Part shown: piece after piece, positions 17,664-26,989 of the stretch | Layout: each line of letters starts with the position of its first letter | Numbering within the stretch: the first letter of the stretch is position 1 | Assembly: GCF_014652935.1 (NCBI RefSeq) | Contig: NZ_BMZT01000008.1 | Span: 137,807 to 196,662, forward strand | Source: Luteimonas padinae | Lineage (GTDB): Bacteria > Pseudomonadota > Gammaproteobacteria > Xanthomonadales > Xanthomonadaceae | Length of the DNA: 58,856 bases | Reading direction: 5' to 3' | Program-made: the position numbers and the translations under genes | Notes under the pieces: generated by a model | What the model was told of the DNA's origin: nothing | Database searches by the model: none | The model's input: the letters and a program-made list of their open reading frames with translations, nothing else

Positions 17664-19364
17664 CTACTTTCCGGAGCGCATCTCGTCGCGCGCGGCCTTG
17701 AAGGCATTGCCCTCGTACCAGTTCGGCCAGCCGCCCTCGTCGGCCAGGGTGCGGCCGACGCCGTACAGCGCCTCCAGGTCCTGGATCACGCCGTCGAGGT
17801 TCCAGGCCGGATCGAACTCGTCGGCGGGCTTGTGGTACGCGACTTCGGTGTAGCGCTTGCCGTAGGCCGCGCCGGCCTCCTTGCCACCTTCGACCAGGTC
17901 GTCGCCGCCCTTGGCGTACAGCGCCGGCACGCCCGCCTTGGCGTAGTTGAAGTGGTCGGAACGGAAGTAGAAGCCGCCGGCCGGGTTGCCTTCCATCACC
18001 AGGGTGCGGCCCTGGGCGTCGGCGTAGCGCTTGAGGATGTCCTCGAGCTCGGAGTTGCCCAGCCCGGTCACGACCATGTCGCGCGCGGGGCCGGCCACGC
18101 TCATGGCGTCGAGGTTGACCACGCCCACGGTCTTCTCCAGCGGGAAGGCCGGGTGCGCGACCTGGTACTTCGAGCCCAGCAGGCCGGATTCCTCCAGGGT
18201 CACGGCGATGAAGGCCACCGAGCGCTTCGGCTGGCCGTCGGCCTTGAACTTCTCCGCGATCTCGATGATGCCGGCGATGCCGGTGGCGTTGTCGACGGCG
18301 CCGTTGTAGATCGTGTCGCCCTCGCCCTCGTGCTTGCCGAGGTGGTCCCAGTGGCCCATGTAGACCACGGCCTCGTCCGGCGCCTCGCTGCCGCGCAGGA
18401 TGCCGACGACGTTGCGCGAGGAGCTTTCGCGGGTGGTGCTGTCGAGTTCGAACGACACGCGCGCGTCCAGCGGCACGGCCTTGAAGCCGCGCTTGTTGGC
18501 CGCGACGTAGAGCGCGTCGAGGTCCTGGCCGGCATCGGCGAACAGCTGCTTGGCGGCCTCGGCGCTCAGCCAGCCCTGCGCGGGCAGGCGCGGTTCCGGG
18601 TCGTCGGATGCGCGCAGGTCGAACTGCGGTCCCGACCAGGAGTTCTTGACCACGTCCCAGCCGTAGGACGCCCCGGCGGTGTCGTGGATGATCAGCGCGG
18701 CGGCGGCGCCCTTGCGCGCGGCCTCTTCGAACTTGTAGGTCCAGCGGCCGTAGTAGGTCATGCGCTCGCCTTCGAACAGCGAGTCGTCCTTGGCGTGGAA
18801 GCCGGGGTCGTTGACCAGGATGACCACGGTCTTGCCCTTGACGTCGAGGCCGTCGTAGTCGTTCCAGCCCAGTTCCGGCGCGTCGACGCCGTAGCCGACG
18901 AACACCAGGTCGCTGTCGGCGACCTTGACCTCGGCCTCGCCGGTGCGGGTGCCGATCACCATGTCGGTGCCGAACGCCAGGTCGCGCTGCTGGCCGGCCA
19001 CGTCCAGGCGCAGGACGGTGGATTCGTCCGCGGTGGTTTCGACCATGGGCACGGTCTGGAAGAAGGTGCCGTTGTCGCCGCCGGGCTCGAGGCCGATGCG
19101 CTCGTACTGGGCCTTGATGTACTCGACGGTCTTCTCGCCGCCGGGGGCGCCGGGGGCGCGGCCCTCGAATTCGTCGGAGGCCAGCGTCTTCACCATCTCG
19201 GCGAAGTCGTCCTTGCTCAGCTCCGGGCTGAACATGTGTCCGGAGGCGCCGCTGGCGGCCGTGGCCGGGGTGTCGCCGGTGGCGGGGGCGCTGGCGGGCT
19301 CGCCGCTGCATGCGGCCAGCGCCGTCGCGACGGCGAGGCTGAGCACGAGGTGGGTCGGTCGCAT
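17664..19364 (-). CDS. M28 family zinc aminopeptidase lipoprotein
   Basis: 566-residue secreted exopeptidase. A lipobox LAAC puts the lipidated cysteine at C19. A PA-type insert domain (about 150-290) precedes the M28 core with the di-zinc set GHWDHLG, AVDNATG, LEESGLLG, NLDAM and SDHFNYAKAG. It probably trims peptides in the periplasm or at the surface for nutrition. ATG at 19364 gives a proper lipoprotein signal; longer frames do not. The next gene upstream on the same strand is 64 bp away. Confidence 0.93.
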   Translation of the reverse strand: MRPTHLVLSLAVATALAACSGEPASAPATGDTPATAASGASGHMFSPELSKDDFAEMVKTLASDEFEGRAPGAPGGEKTVEYIKAQYERIGLEPGGDNGTFFQTVPMVETTADESTVLRLDVAGQQRDLAFGTDMVIGTRTGEAEVKVADSDLVFVGYGVDAPELGWNDYDGLDVKGKTVVILVNDPGFHAKDDSLFEGERMTYYGRWTYKFEEAARKGAAAALIIHDTAGASYGWDVVKNSWSGPQFDLRASDDPEPRLPAQGWLSAEAAKQLFADAGQDLDALYVAANKRGFKAVPLDARVSFELDSTTRESSSRNVVGILRGSEAPDEAVVYMGHWDHLGKHEGEGDTIYNGAVDNATGIAGIIEIAEKFKADGQPKRSVAFIAVTLEESGLLGSKYQVAHPAFPLEKTVGVVNLDAMSVAGPARDMVVTGLGNSELEDILKRYADAQGRTLVMEGNPAGGFYFRSDHFNYAKAGVPALYAKGGDDLVEGGKEAGAAYGKRYTEVAYHKPADEFDPAWNLDGVIQDLEALYGVGRTLADEGGWPNWYEGNAFKAARDEMRSGK

Positions 19365-19428
19365 TCTCTGGGGTCCTGCGTGGATGGAACCCCCGATTCT
19401 ATGCGCTCGGCACCACGAAGGGGCCGGG

Positions 19429-20115
19429 TCAGTCGTCCGTGCGCGCGGGTGCGGTCGGCGTGGAGTAGCGCACCGGCTGCGCACCGGTCACCGGGCCGAT
19501 GCGCGCGCTGTCGTGTACGAAGAGGGCCACGTCGCGCTCGAACACCAGCGGGCCGTCGACCACCGCGCCCGGGCCGATGACCACGCGCGGCAGCCGCGTG
19601 CCCACGCGCACCGGCATCCAGTTGGCGCCGGGCTTGCGCACCTCGACGCCGCCGCGCACGTGCGAGCCGATGCCGATGGTCAGGTCGCCGTTGGCGAGGC
19701 GGACGTCGCCGGCGACTTCGGTCGCCACCAGGCCGATGTCGCCGTTGGTGGTCTCGACCGCGCCGGCGCGGCCGTGGCGGTCGATGAAGATGCTGCCGTT
19801 GACGGTGCGGACCTCACCGGCCACGCGCACGCGCTCGCCCAGGCGGATGCTGCCGTTGACCGTGGACAGCTGCCCGACGGTGACGTCGTTGCCGGCGCTG
19901 ATGCTGCCGTTGGTGGTCGAGCCGGTGTCCGCCGTCACCCGGTCCGCCAGCCGGACGCTGCCGTTGGTGGTGCCCAGGCGCCCGTACTCGCTGCCGGCGG
20001 TGGTGGTCACCGCGCCGTTGGTGCGGACGATGTCCTCGCTGGCGCGGACGGTGCCCGGGAACAGCGCGGCCAGGACGAGGAGGGCGAGAACGAGGGTGGC
20101 GTGGATGGCGGCCAT
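19429..20115 (-). CDS. Exported NGSI-repeat protein, DUF4097/bactofilin-like
   Basis: 228 residues with a signal peptide (about 1-25). The core is built of 18-19-residue repeats, each carrying TNG or VNG followed by S/D and a hydrophobic residue: TTNGSVRL, TTNGSISA, TVNGSIRL, TVNGSIFI, TTNGDIGL, LANGDLTI. Such spacing predicts a right-handed beta-helix, as in polymer-forming or adhesin-like DUF4097 proteins. No enzyme motif is visible. ATG at 20115 is divergent from gpmI, sharing about 60 bp of upstream DNA. Confidence 0.75.
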   Translation of the reverse strand: MAAIHATLVLALLVLAALFPGTVRASEDIVRTNGAVTTTAGSEYGRLGTTNGSVRLADRVTADTGSTTNGSISAGNDVTVGQLSTVNGSIRLGERVRVAGEVRTVNGSIFIDRHGRAGAVETTNGDIGLVATEVAGDVRLANGDLTIGIGSHVRGGVEVRKPGANWMPVRVGTRLPRVVIGPGAVVDGPLVFERDVALFVHDSARIGPVTGAQPVRYSTPTAPARTDD

Positions 20116-20141
20116 GCAGGGAGTCTGCGCCTGCCGGGCGC

Positions 20142-20147
20142 TACAAT
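20142..20147 (+). promoter_or_regulatory. Candidate -10 element for gpmI
   Basis: TACAAT differs from the sigma70 -10 consensus by one base. It overlaps an in-frame ATG at 20146, arguing that translation starts later, at GTG 20179. No good -35 is visible at 16-18 bp. Confidence 0.45.
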
Positions 20148-20178
20148 GCCCCTGTCCAACGTCACAGGGTCGAACGTC

Positions 20179-21723
20179 GTGCCAGAAGCCGCTTCCGTCC
20201 GCCGCCCGAAGCCGGTGGTGCTGCTGATCCTCGACGGCTGGGGCCACCGCGACGACCCCCGCGACAACGCGCTCGCGCTCGCCGACATCCCGAACTGGCG
20301 CCGCCTCTTCGCCGCGCATCCGACCACCCTGGTCCACACCGAGGGCACCCACGTCGGCCTGCCCGACGGGCAGATGGGCAATTCCGAGGTCGGCCACATG
20401 AACATCGGCGCCGGGCGCGTGGTCTACCAGGACCTCACCCGCATCGACGCCGCGATCGCCGACGCCAGCTTCTTTGCCAACGACGAGCTGGTCGCGGCCT
20501 GCCGCGCGGTGAACGCCACGGGCGGCACCCTGCACCTGCTGGGCCTGCTCTCGCCGGGCGGTGTGCACAGCCATGAGGCGCACCTGTTCGCCATGCTGGC
20601 GCTGGCGAAGCGCGAGGGCGTGGCGCGCGTGGCCGTGCACGCCTTCACCGACGGCCGCGACATGCCGCCGCGCTCGGCCGCGCCGAGCCTGCGCGCGCTG
20701 CAGGACGCCTGCGCCGCCGCCGGCAACGCGCACGTCGCCAGCGTCAGCGGCCGCTACTTCGCCATGGACCGCGACAAGCGTTGGGAGCGCGTGCGCCGGG
20801 CCTGGGACGCGATCGTGGACGCGCAGTCGCCGCACCATGCCCCGGACGCGCTCGCCGCGCTCGAGGCCGCCTACGCGCGCGACGAGAACGACGAGTTCGT
20901 CGCGCCCACGGTGATCGACGGTGCCGCGCCGGTGGCCGACGGCGACGCCGTGGTGTTCATGAACTTCCGCGCCGACCGCGCGCGCCAGCTCGCCGCCGCC
21001 TTCGTCGCGCCGGGCTTCGACGGCTTCGACGCGCGCCGCCCGGCGCTGGCGCGCTTCACCTGCCTCACCGAGTACGACGCCACGCTGCCGGCGCCGCTGG
21101 CCTTCCCGCCCGACGACCTGCGCAACACCCTGGGCGAGGTGCTGGGTGCCAGCGGCCTCACCCAGCTGCGCATCGCCGAGACCGAGAAGTACGCCCACGT
21201 CACCTTCTTCTTCAACGGCGGCAGCGAGGCGCCGTTCCCGGGCGAGGAGCGCATCCTCGTGCCCAGCCCGCAGGTCGCCACCTACGACCTGCAGCCGGAG
21301 ATGAGCTGCCCGGAAGTGACGGAGAAGCTGGTGGCCGCGATCGCCTCGGGGCGCTTCGACGCCGTGGTCTGCAACTTCGCCAACCCCGACATGGTCGGCC
21401 ACACCGGCGACCTGCAGGCGGCGATCCAGGCCGTCGAGGCGGTCGACAAGGCCCTCGGCGAGGTTGCCGCGGCGGTGGCCGCGCAGGGCGGCGAGCTGCT
21501 GGTCACCGCCGACCACGGCAACGTGGAGATGATGCGCGACCCGGAGACCGGCGAGCCGCACACCTCGCACACCGTCGGGCCGGTGGACCTGATCTACGTC
21601 GGCAACCGCGCCGGCGCGACGCTGCGCACCGGCGGCGCGCTGCGCGACCTGGCGCCGACGATGCTCGACCTGCTGGACGTCCCGAAGCCGGCGGAGATGA
21701 CCGGCCGCAGCCTGCTGGCGTGA
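20179..21723 (+). CDS. gpmI: 2,3-bisphosphoglycerate-independent phosphoglycerate mutase
   Basis: Interconverts 3- and 2-phosphoglycerate in glycolysis and gluconeogenesis. The 514-residue alkaline-phosphatase-fold enzyme shows LILDGWG (D19), the phosphorylated Ser69 in DGQMGNSEVGH, TDGRDMPPRS, NFRADRARQ, NPDMVGHTG and TADHGNVE, the full Mn-ligand set. GTG at 20179 gives exactly the E. coli GpmM length; ATG at 20146 would add 11 residues but lies in the probable -10 box. It overlaps the following EnvC-like gene by four bases (GTGA). Confidence 0.95.
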   Translation: MPEAASVRRPKPVVLLILDGWGHRDDPRDNALALADIPNWRRLFAAHPTTLVHTEGTHVGLPDGQMGNSEVGHMNIGAGRVVYQDLTRIDAAIADASFFANDELVAACRAVNATGGTLHLLGLLSPGGVHSHEAHLFAMLALAKREGVARVAVHAFTDGRDMPPRSAAPSLRALQDACAAAGNAHVASVSGRYFAMDRDKRWERVRRAWDAIVDAQSPHHAPDALAALEAAYARDENDEFVAPTVIDGAAPVADGDAVVFMNFRADRARQLAAAFVAPGFDGFDARRPALARFTCLTEYDATLPAPLAFPPDDLRNTLGEVLGASGLTQLRIAETEKYAHVTFFFNGGSEAPFPGEERILVPSPQVATYDLQPEMSCPEVTEKLVAAIASGRFDAVVCNFANPDMVGHTGDLQAAIQAVEAVDKALGEVAAAVAAQGGELLVTADHGNVEMMRDPETGEPHTSHTVGPVDLIYVGNRAGATLRTGGALRDLAPTMLDLLDVPKPAEMTGRSLLA

Positions 21724-23051
21724 GCGACGCGGCGGCCAGGGCGGGCCGCGGTACCCGTGCGCAGCGCCGGCCGCGGGCCACCGCGTCGCGGCCCTGGCCC
21801 GTGCTGGCCTGGTGGCTGCTTCCGCTGCTCCTGGCGATGGCGCTGGGACCGGCCGCGGCGCAGGACAGCCGCGAGGCCCAGCGCCGCCTGGACAGGGTCA
21901 AGCGCGAACTCAACGAGGTCGGGCGCGAGCGTCGCCGCATCGAAGGCGAGCGCGGCACCGCCAGCCGCGGCCTGCGCGAGGCCGACGAGCGCGTGGCCCG
22001 CAACGCGCGCGAACTGGCAGGCACCGAAGCCGCACTGGCGCGCCAGCAGCAGGCGCTGGCGGAGCTGGAGGCGCGCCGCGACGCCGCCGCCGAAGGCCTG
22101 TCCGCGCAGCGCGCCGAACTTGCCACCCTGCTGCGCGCCGCCTACACCGTCGGCGGCCAGGCGCCGCTGAAGCTGATGCTGTCGCAGGACGATGCCGCCG
22201 GCGCCAACCGCAGCCTGGCCTACCACGGCTACCTGCAGCGCAGCCGCAGCGCGCGCATCGCCGAACTGTCGGCCGAGCTTGCCGGGCTGGAGGACATGGA
22301 GCGGCGGATCGCGTCCGAGCGCGAGGCCTTGGCCGCGACCCGCGAGCGGCAGCGCGAGCAGGCCTCGGCGCTGGAGCGCGAACAGGCCGAACGGGCGAAG
22401 GCGGTTGCCGAGCTCGACGCCCGCTACAAGGACCGCAGCGCCCGCGAGAAGGCGCTGGGTGCCGACGCGAAATCGCTGGAGAGCCTGCTCGCGCGCCTGC
22501 GCGAAGCAGCGCGCAAAGCCGAGGCGGAACGCAAGGCCGAAGCCGCGCGCCGCGCCGCCGCCGCCCGTCGCGAGGCCGGCACGGCAGGCCCCGGAAGCGG
22601 CAGTGGCGGCGGCCGCAGTCCCGTCCCGGACGCGCCGCGGGTGGCCGTCGCGCCCAGCGCGCCGGTGCAGGTCGGCGGCCTGTCCTGGCCACTCACCGGC
22701 AGCCTGCTCGCCGGCTACGGCGGGCGCATGCCCGACGGCCGCCGCAGCTCGGGCGTGCTGGTGTCCGCCGCCGCCGGCACGCCGGTCACGGCGGTGGCCG
22801 AGGGAACGGTGGTGTTCGCCGAGTGGATGACCGGCTACGGCCTGATCCTGATCATCGACCACGGCAACGGCTACATGAGCCTGTACGCCCACAACGACAG
22901 CCTGCTCAAGGGCCCGGGCGACCGCGTGCGCGGCGGCGACGCGGTGTCCACCGTCGGCACCTCGGGCGGGCAGGGCACGGCGGCGCTGTACTTCGAGCTG
23001 CGGCGCGACGGCAAGCCGGTCGATCCGAACACCTGGCTGCAGAAGCGCTGA
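21720..23051 (+). CDS. envC: EnvC-like murein hydrolase activator
   Basis: 443 residues: an N-terminal membrane or signal segment (about 26-48), a long coiled coil to about residue 285 rich in Glu/Arg/Ala, an Ala/Gly linker, and a LytM domain at the C-terminus. The LytM zinc ligands are lost: the HxxxD site reads SSGVLVSA and the HLH site reads ALYFEL. This is the EnvC pattern, where the domain activates septal amidases rather than cutting itself. Starts by GTG overlapping the gpmI stop; gpmI-envC-ctpA order is conserved in many gammaproteobacteria. Confidence 0.88.
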   Translation: MSDAAARAGRGTRAQRRPRATASRPWPVLAWWLLPLLLAMALGPAAAQDSREAQRRLDRVKRELNEVGRERRRIEGERGTASRGLREADERVARNARELAGTEAALARQQQALAELEARRDAAAEGLSAQRAELATLLRAAYTVGGQAPLKLMLSQDDAAGANRSLAYHGYLQRSRSARIAELSAELAGLEDMERRIASEREALAATRERQREQASALEREQAERAKAVAELDARYKDRSAREKALGADAKSLESLLARLREAARKAEAERKAEAARRAAAARREAGTAGPGSGSGGGRSPVPDAPRVAVAPSAPVQVGGLSWPLTGSLLAGYGGRMPDGRRSSGVLVSAAAGTPVTAVAEGTVVFAEWMTGYGLILIIDHGNGYMSLYAHNDSLLKGPGDRVRGGDAVSTVGTSGGQGTAALYFELRRDGKPVDPNTWLQKR

Positions 23052-23145
23052 ACGACGACCGGGCGGGCAGGCGCGGGAGCGGCATAATCGGGTGGATCCC
23101 GCGCCACGGCGCAGGGCCGTCCATCCCGCGAACCCGGAGTCACGA

Positions 23146-24651
23146 ATGCGTGCCAGCCTGTTGACGCTCGCCCTCGCCAGCCTGCTGGCCTTGCCCGCTG
23201 CCGCGCAGACGCCGCCGCCCGCGGAGCCGGAGACGCCGCCGCAGGTTGATGGTGCCGACCAGGCCGCGCCTGCACAGGAGGCGCCGGCGCAGGACGAACC
23301 GGCGCAGGAACCAGCCCAGGACGAGCTTGCGAAAAGCACGGATGCCGACGCGCCCGCCGACGCGCCCGCCGGGATGGACGGAGCCGAGGCCGTTGGCGCC
23401 ACGGCCGGCGACGACGACGGGGAGGCCGCCAACAGCGCGGTTCCGCTGGACGAGATCACCCGCTTCGTCCTGGTCTTCAACGCCGTGCGCGCCGGCCACG
23501 TCGACGAGGTCAGCGACCGCGACCTGATGCAGGCCGCGATCCGCGGGCTGCTGCTCGATCTTGATCCGCACAGCGCCTACCTGCAGCGCAGCGACGCCGA
23601 GGCCTTCGAAGAGGGCACCACCGGCGCCTACGAGGGCATCGGCGTCGAGGTCATGCAGCTGCCCGACGGCAGCATGCGCGTGATCTCGCCGATGGACGGC
23701 AGCCCGGCGCAGCGCGCGGGCATCCGCTCGGGCGACGTCATCACCGCCGTCGACGGCCAGGCGCTGACGCCGGCCAGCCACGAGGGCCGTGGTCCGCTGC
23801 GTGGCCCGCCCGGCACCGAGGTCGGCGTGACGATCCTGCGCGAAGGCGAGGCCGAGCCGCTCGAGCTGCGCGTGGCGCGCGAGATCATCCGCACCGCCAG
23901 CGTGCGCGGCAGCATCCGCGAGCCGGGCTTCGGCCTCGTGCGCATCGCCTCCTTCCAGGCCGACACCGCCACCGACTTCGCCGCCACCCTGGACCGCCTC
24001 AACGGCGAGGCCGGCGGCACCGGGCTGCGCGGCCTGCTGCTGGACCTGCGCAGCAACCCCGGCGGCCTGCTGACCTCGGCGGTGCAGATCGCCGACGACC
24101 TGCTGGAGAGCGGCGGCATCGTCAGCACGCGCGGCCGCATCCAGGTCGGCGACACCGCGTTCAACGCGACGCCCGGCGACCGCATGCAGGGCCGTCCGGT
24201 GGTGGTGCTGGTCGACGCCGGTTCCGCCAGCGCCTCCGAGGTCCTGGCCGGCGCGCTGCGCGACAACGAGCGCGCCTGCATCGTAGGCAGCCGCACCTTC
24301 GGCAAGGGCTCGGTGCAGACGCTGCTGCCGCTGGACAACGGTGATGCGGTCAAGCTCACCACCGCGCGCTACTACACGCCGGGCGGCACCTCGATCCAGG
24401 CCCGGGGCATCGAGCCCGACCTGGTGATCGACGGCAAGGGCGCACCGGCCAGCGGCTACGCCGAATCGGCGCTGCCGGGCCACCTCGCCGCCGACGGCGA
24501 GGAGGGCGGGCGGCCGGGCCAGGTGCTCGACGGCGACGAGCCGGTCAAGGCGGCGATGGACGCGCTGCGCCGACTCGCCTCCGGTGGAACCTGTGCGCTG
24601 CCGGCGACGCCGGCGGCCGGGGAAACTCCGCCGGCCGACGCCGCTCAGTAG
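23146..24651 (+). CDS. ctpA: Carboxy-terminal processing protease (S41A)
   Basis: 501-residue periplasmic serine protease. Signal peptide 1-20, then an unusually long low-complexity Ala/Pro/Glu/Asp stretch (about 21-105), a PDZ domain (about 150-240) and the S41 core. The catalytic pair is S362 (GSASASE) and K387 (FGKGSVQ), 25 residues apart as in other CtpA enzymes. CATAAT at 23083-23088 could be a -10, so it may be transcribed separately from envC. Its last seven bases overlap the convergent rhomboid gene. Confidence 0.93.
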   Translation: MRASLLTLALASLLALPAAAQTPPPAEPETPPQVDGADQAAPAQEAPAQDEPAQEPAQDELAKSTDADAPADAPAGMDGAEAVGATAGDDDGEAANSAVPLDEITRFVLVFNAVRAGHVDEVSDRDLMQAAIRGLLLDLDPHSAYLQRSDAEAFEEGTTGAYEGIGVEVMQLPDGSMRVISPMDGSPAQRAGIRSGDVITAVDGQALTPASHEGRGPLRGPPGTEVGVTILREGEAEPLELRVAREIIRTASVRGSIREPGFGLVRIASFQADTATDFAATLDRLNGEAGGTGLRGLLLDLRSNPGGLLTSAVQIADDLLESGGIVSTRGRIQVGDTAFNATPGDRMQGRPVVVLVDAGSASASEVLAGALRDNERACIVGSRTFGKGSVQTLLPLDNGDAVKLTTARYYTPGGTSIQARGIEPDLVIDGKGAPASGYAESALPGHLAADGEEGGRPGQVLDGDEPVKAAMDALRRLASGGTCALPATPAAGETPPADAAQ

Positions 24652-25337
24652 CCCTTCTGGCGCCGCAGCCGCCGCGCGATCGCGCCGCGCGAAAGCAGCG
24701 CGAACGCCACGCCGAAGGCGAAGCCGGCGATGTGGGCCGGCCAGGCCACGGCACCGAACGCGGGCCCGATGTAGGCGAACACCACCTGCAGCAGGGCCCA
24801 GGTGCCGATCAGCAGCGAGGCCGGCGCGCGCACGAACTCGAGGAACAGGCCCAGCGGCAGCACCACGCCGAGGTGCGCGCGCGGGAACAGCGCCAGGTAG
24901 GTGCCGATCAGCGCCGAGACCGCGCCGCTGGCCCCGATCACGAAGCGGTCCGGCGCGTCGATCACCAGCACGCTGACGAGGTTGGCGAACGCGCCGCCGG
25001 CCAGGAACAGCACCAGCAGCCGCCACGAGCCGAGCACGCGTTCGGCCGGCAGCCCGAAGATCAGCAGGAACACCAGGTTGCCGAGCAGGTGCGCCCAGTC
25101 GGCGTGCACGAACAGCGCGGTGAGCAGGCGCAGCCCGCGCTCGCCCTCGCCCCACCAGTCCGCCAGCGCGCCCCGGGCCAGACCGCCGGTCAGCGCGCCC
25201 CAGCGCGCCATCAGCGCCTGCTCGACGGCCTCGGGCCGGGTGCTGGCCCACAGGTAGACGCACCACAGGGCCGCGCAGAGCAGCGGCGTGGCCCAGCGGA
25301 AGGCGGGGCGTGCGTGCGTGGGGATCGAGACGAACAT
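24645..25337 (-). CDS. Rhomboid family intramembrane serine protease
   Basis: 230 residues with about six to seven membrane helices. The catalytic dyad is present: S137 in GASGAVSA and H202 in AHIAGFAFG, with the HADWAHLLGN loop motif before TM2. It would cut transmembrane substrates; none is obvious nearby. ATG at 25337 is chosen because upstream codons are not hydrophobic or conserved. The gene converges with ctpA, overlapping its end by seven bases. Confidence 0.92.
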   Translation of the reverse strand: MFVSIPTHARPAFRWATPLLCAALWCVYLWASTRPEAVEQALMARWGALTGGLARGALADWWGEGERGLRLLTALFVHADWAHLLGNLVFLLIFGLPAERVLGSWRLLVLFLAGGAFANLVSVLVIDAPDRFVIGASGAVSALIGTYLALFPRAHLGVVLPLGLFLEFVRAPASLLIGTWALLQVVFAYIGPAFGAVAWPAHIAGFAFGVAFALLSRGAIARRLRRQKGY

Positions 25338-25408
25338 GACTGCGGACGGGGCCGGAAGGCGGGCGTGGCCGGCCAAGATACCCGCCCGGAGGCGTGACGC
25401 GGGACACC

Positions 25409-25436
25409 TGTGCAACACCATCCGCCACGGTATAGT
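25409..25436 (+). promoter_or_regulatory. Candidate sigma70 promoter for fadL
   Basis: TATAGT at 25431-25436 is a good -10; TGTGCA at 25409-25414, 16 bp upstream, is a weak -35. The start codon of fadL is 48 bases beyond the -10. Confidence 0.5.
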
Positions 25437-25483
25437 GCGCGGCACTCCAACAACTACAAGCCACTGTCAGGAGCTTCCCAGCA

Positions 25484-26824
25484 ATGCGTATCTCCCCCGT
25501 CTACCAGGCTTCGGCCCTCGCGCTCGGCATCGCCGGTGCCCTGGCCTTCGCCCCGGCCCACGCGTCCGGTTTCCAGCTCAAGGAAAACAGCGTCAAGGGC
25601 CTCGGCGCCGCGTTCGCCGGTTCCGGCGTCAACGAAGGCGACGCCTCGGTCGTGATCAACAACCCGGCTGCGATGACCCGCTTCGAGGGCACCACGGTCC
25701 AGGCCGACCTCTCGGTGATCGACCTGACCTACGAGTTCAAGGGCAGCGGCACCGACGCGCTCGGTCGCCCGCTCACCGGCGGCGACGGCGGAAACGCCGG
25801 CGACGTCATTCCGATCCCGGCGTTCTCGGTGATCCACAAGCTCGACAACGGCCTGGCGCTGGGCGCCATGGTCAGCGCGCCGTTCGGCCTGAAGACCGAG
25901 TACGAGCCCGACTGGCAGGGCCGCTACTTCGCCGACACCTCCGACGTCCAGATCATCAACCTGACCTTCTCGGCCGCGCTGGACATCACCGACCGCTTCT
26001 CGGTGGGCCTGGGTGCGATCTACTCCAAGGCCGACGTGACCCTGTCGAAGTCCGTCGACTTCGGCACCCTGCTGTTCTCCAACCCGGCCACGCGCCCGCT
26101 GCCGTTCGCGGTGCCGCAGGCGCGGGATGGCCACGCCGAGATCCAGGGCGACGACACCGGCTTCGGCTGGGTCGCGGGCTTCACCGCGCGTCCCACCGAC
26201 CGCTTCTCGTTCGGCGTGAACTACCAGTCCGAAATCGACTACGAGCTGCGCGGCACCGCCGAGTGGCAGGTCCCGGGCGACGTGCGCGCGGTGTTCAACA
26301 GCAACCCGATGACCGCCCAGCTGTTCCAGAACGGCGGCGCCGGCGCCAAGCTGACCACGCCCTCGACCTTCTCGGTCGCGGCCCGCTACGACTTCACCGA
26401 CCGCTTCGCGATGATGGCGACGTGGGCCGAGACCGGCTGGTCCTCGCTGCAGGAAGTGCGCATCGACTTCGACAACCCGGATCCGGACTCGGTCGAGCCC
26501 TTCGGCTGGGAGGACACGCAGTTCGCCTCGATCGGCGCCGAGTACAAGCTCAACGACGCGTGGACCCTGCGCGGCGGCGTCGCGTTCGACGAGACGCCGA
26601 CCAGCATCGAGCACCGCACCCCGCGCCTGCCCGATGCCGACCGCAACTGGTACTCGGTCGGTGCCACCTGGGACGTGAGCGATGCGCTGTCGGTGGACTT
26701 CGCCTTCACCCACCTGAAGCCGAAGGATCCCGAAGTCGACGTCACCAGCGGCGGCAGCACCATCGCCGGTCCGTTCGACGGCGACGCCAACCTGTTCGGC
26801 GTGTCGGCGCAGTACCGCTTCTGA
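25484..26824 (+). CDS. fadL: FadL-family outer membrane transporter
   Basis: 446-residue beta-barrel for long-chain fatty acid or other hydrophobic substrate uptake. Signal peptide 1-27 (AHASGF after it), the FadL hatch motif with VVINNPAAM near residue 60, alternating amphipathic strands throughout, and a C-terminal aromatic residue (SAQYRF), needed for barrel assembly. AGGAGC lies 9 bases before the ATG. It converges with putA across a strong shared terminator. The ligand is not predictable. Confidence 0.92.
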   Translation: MRISPVYQASALALGIAGALAFAPAHASGFQLKENSVKGLGAAFAGSGVNEGDASVVINNPAAMTRFEGTTVQADLSVIDLTYEFKGSGTDALGRPLTGGDGGNAGDVIPIPAFSVIHKLDNGLALGAMVSAPFGLKTEYEPDWQGRYFADTSDVQIINLTFSAALDITDRFSVGLGAIYSKADVTLSKSVDFGTLLFSNPATRPLPFAVPQARDGHAEIQGDDTGFGWVAGFTARPTDRFSFGVNYQSEIDYELRGTAEWQVPGDVRAVFNSNPMTAQLFQNGGAGAKLTTPSTFSVAARYDFTDRFAMMATWAETGWSSLQEVRIDFDNPDPDSVEPFGWEDTQFASIGAEYKLNDAWTLRGGVAFDETPTSIEHRTPRLPDADRNWYSVGATWDVSDALSVDFAFTHLKPKDPEVDVTSGGSTIAGPFDGDANLFGVSAQYRF

Positions 26825-26866
26825 CCCATTCGGCGGCCCCTCGCGGGCCGCCGGTGGCGGAACAGC

Positions 26867-26893
26867 AAAAGCCCCGCATCCGCGGGGCTTTTT
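26867..26893. terminator. Bidirectional rho-independent terminator
   Basis: Stem GCCCCGC (26871-26877) with GCGGGGC (26882-26888), extended by AA/TT pairs, followed by TTTTT on the + strand and preceded by AAAA, which gives a T run on the - strand. It can end both fadL and putA. Confidence 0.92.
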
Positions 26894-26897
26894 CTTT

Positions 26898-26963
26898 GTA
26901 GGAGCAGCTACAGCTGCGACCCGTGCTGGCAGCGATCGCGGTCGCAGCTGTAGCTGCTCCTGC
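26898..26963. repeat. REP-type palindrome 4
   Basis: GTAGGAGCAGCTACAGCTGC and its inverted partner GCAGCTGTAGCTGCTCCTGC, spacer about 26 bp, directly after the fadL/putA terminator. The arms use AGCTACAGCT rather than the GGCTATAGCC core of palindrome 2, so at least two sequence variants coexist. Confidence 0.88.
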
Positions 26964-26989
26964 GGGCCGCGGGTGGCGGACGGGGAGGC

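Noticed and set aside
21720..23051. Active M23 endopeptidase
   Set aside because: The zinc-ligand positions are SSGVLVSA and ALYFEL, so the LytM domain is degenerate as in EnvC.
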